Assembly: GCA_039814545.1 (NCBI GenBank)
Contig: JBCCBB010000045.1
Location: forward strand, 1 to 22,674
Length of the DNA: 22,674 nt
Direction of reading: 5' to 3'
From: CALBPI01 sp039814545
GTDB lineage: Bacteria; Pseudomonadota; Gammaproteobacteria; Steroidobacterales; Woeseiaceae
Shown: in pieces, positions 22,498 to 22,674 of the stretch
How the letters are laid out: every line of letters begins with the position of its first letter
Numbering within the stretch: position 1 is the stretch's first letter
Program-made: the position numbers and the translations under genes
Notes under the pieces: generated by a model
Database searches by the model: none
Told to the model about the DNA's origin: nothing
The model's input: the letters and a program-made list of their open reading frames with translations, nothing else

Positions 22498-22674
22498 CGG
22501 CGGGCTTCCATGATGTCGGCTGGCCCAAAGGGGCCGCCGAGTGCCTGATACAGATCTATCCGGTTTCGCAGTCGGGCCTCAGCCAGACGCACTTCGGCGG
22601 CTCGGGCGTCGAAGGCGCGTTGCTGGGTCTCTAGGACGGTCGCGAAGTTGATGATGCCGCGCGCGTACTGGTCG
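22494..22674 (-). CDS. Outer-membrane efflux factor, C-terminal fragment (partial)
   Basis: Only the last 59 or so residues are in the window; the 5' part lies beyond the right edge. The fragment reads in one frame with YARGIINFATVLETQQRAF, then AAEVRLAEARLRNRIDLYQA and LGG near the end. This matches the end of TolC/NodT-type outer-membrane channel proteins (the Y-x-x-G-x-x-x-x-x-x-V-L helix and closing Y-x-A-L-G-G). The stop overlaps the adaptor start in ATGA. It completes a tripartite efflux operon read right to left. Confidence 0.85.
   Translation of the reverse strand, partial: DQYARGIINFATVLETQQRAFDARAAEVRLAEARLRNRIDLYQALGGPFGPADIMEARR

Overview
The window is gene-dense, GC-rich bacterial chromosomal DNA. 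LysR, ECF sigma, RND efflux, outer-membrane beta-barrel and acyl-CoA dehydrogenase genes point to a Gram-negative gammaproteobacterium, perhaps near Xanthomonadales/Nevskiales or marine relatives. That placement is an inference from gene content and protein style; nothing here fixes the species. I see no rRNA, tRNA, CRISPR array, insertion sequence or phage gene.

Layout: (1) 1-3831, minus strand: a tight operon of ABC ATPase, ABC-2 permease, exported amidohydrolase fused to a CIA30-like domain, and the start of a membrane protein that looks like a DesK-type sensor kinase (cut by the window edge). A 7-2-7 palindrome lies just upstream. (2) 3890-5405: a LysR regulator divergent from a periplasmic TPR protein. 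(3) 5425-5504: a long hairpin element between convergent genes. (4) 5506-8211: a strictosidine synthase/SMP-30-like propeller protein, divergent from a membrane protein gene that carries an apparent single-base frameshift, with a near-perfect FNR/ANR box between them; then a Cof-type HAD phosphatase. (5) 8406-10203: an outer-membrane beta-barrel protein of visibly lower GC and a DUF6090-like membrane protein. (6) 10352-13834, plus strand: a DUF4382/DUF5666-like lipoprotein, an ECF sigma factor, a small membrane protein, an 80-residue very acidic exported protein and an arginine-rich DUF3106 protein. The last four overlap one another. (7) 13831-14694, minus: another outer-membrane barrel. (8) 14798-18089, plus: an alpha/beta hydrolase followed, after an intrinsic terminator, by two acyl-CoA dehydrogenases. 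(9) 18086-22674, minus: a tripartite RND efflux operon (outer-membrane factor, adaptor, pump) entering from the right edge.

The best candidate for an under-described system is the sigma/membrane/acidic/basic cluster at 12250-13834, which looks like a compact envelope-sensing unit. Next are the ABC/amidohydrolase-CIA30/sensor operon and the frameshifted, FNR-box-associated membrane gene. Several convergent pairs (7386/7390, 13834/13831, 18089/18086) have stop codons overlapping or 3 nt apart, so there is no room for terminators between them.
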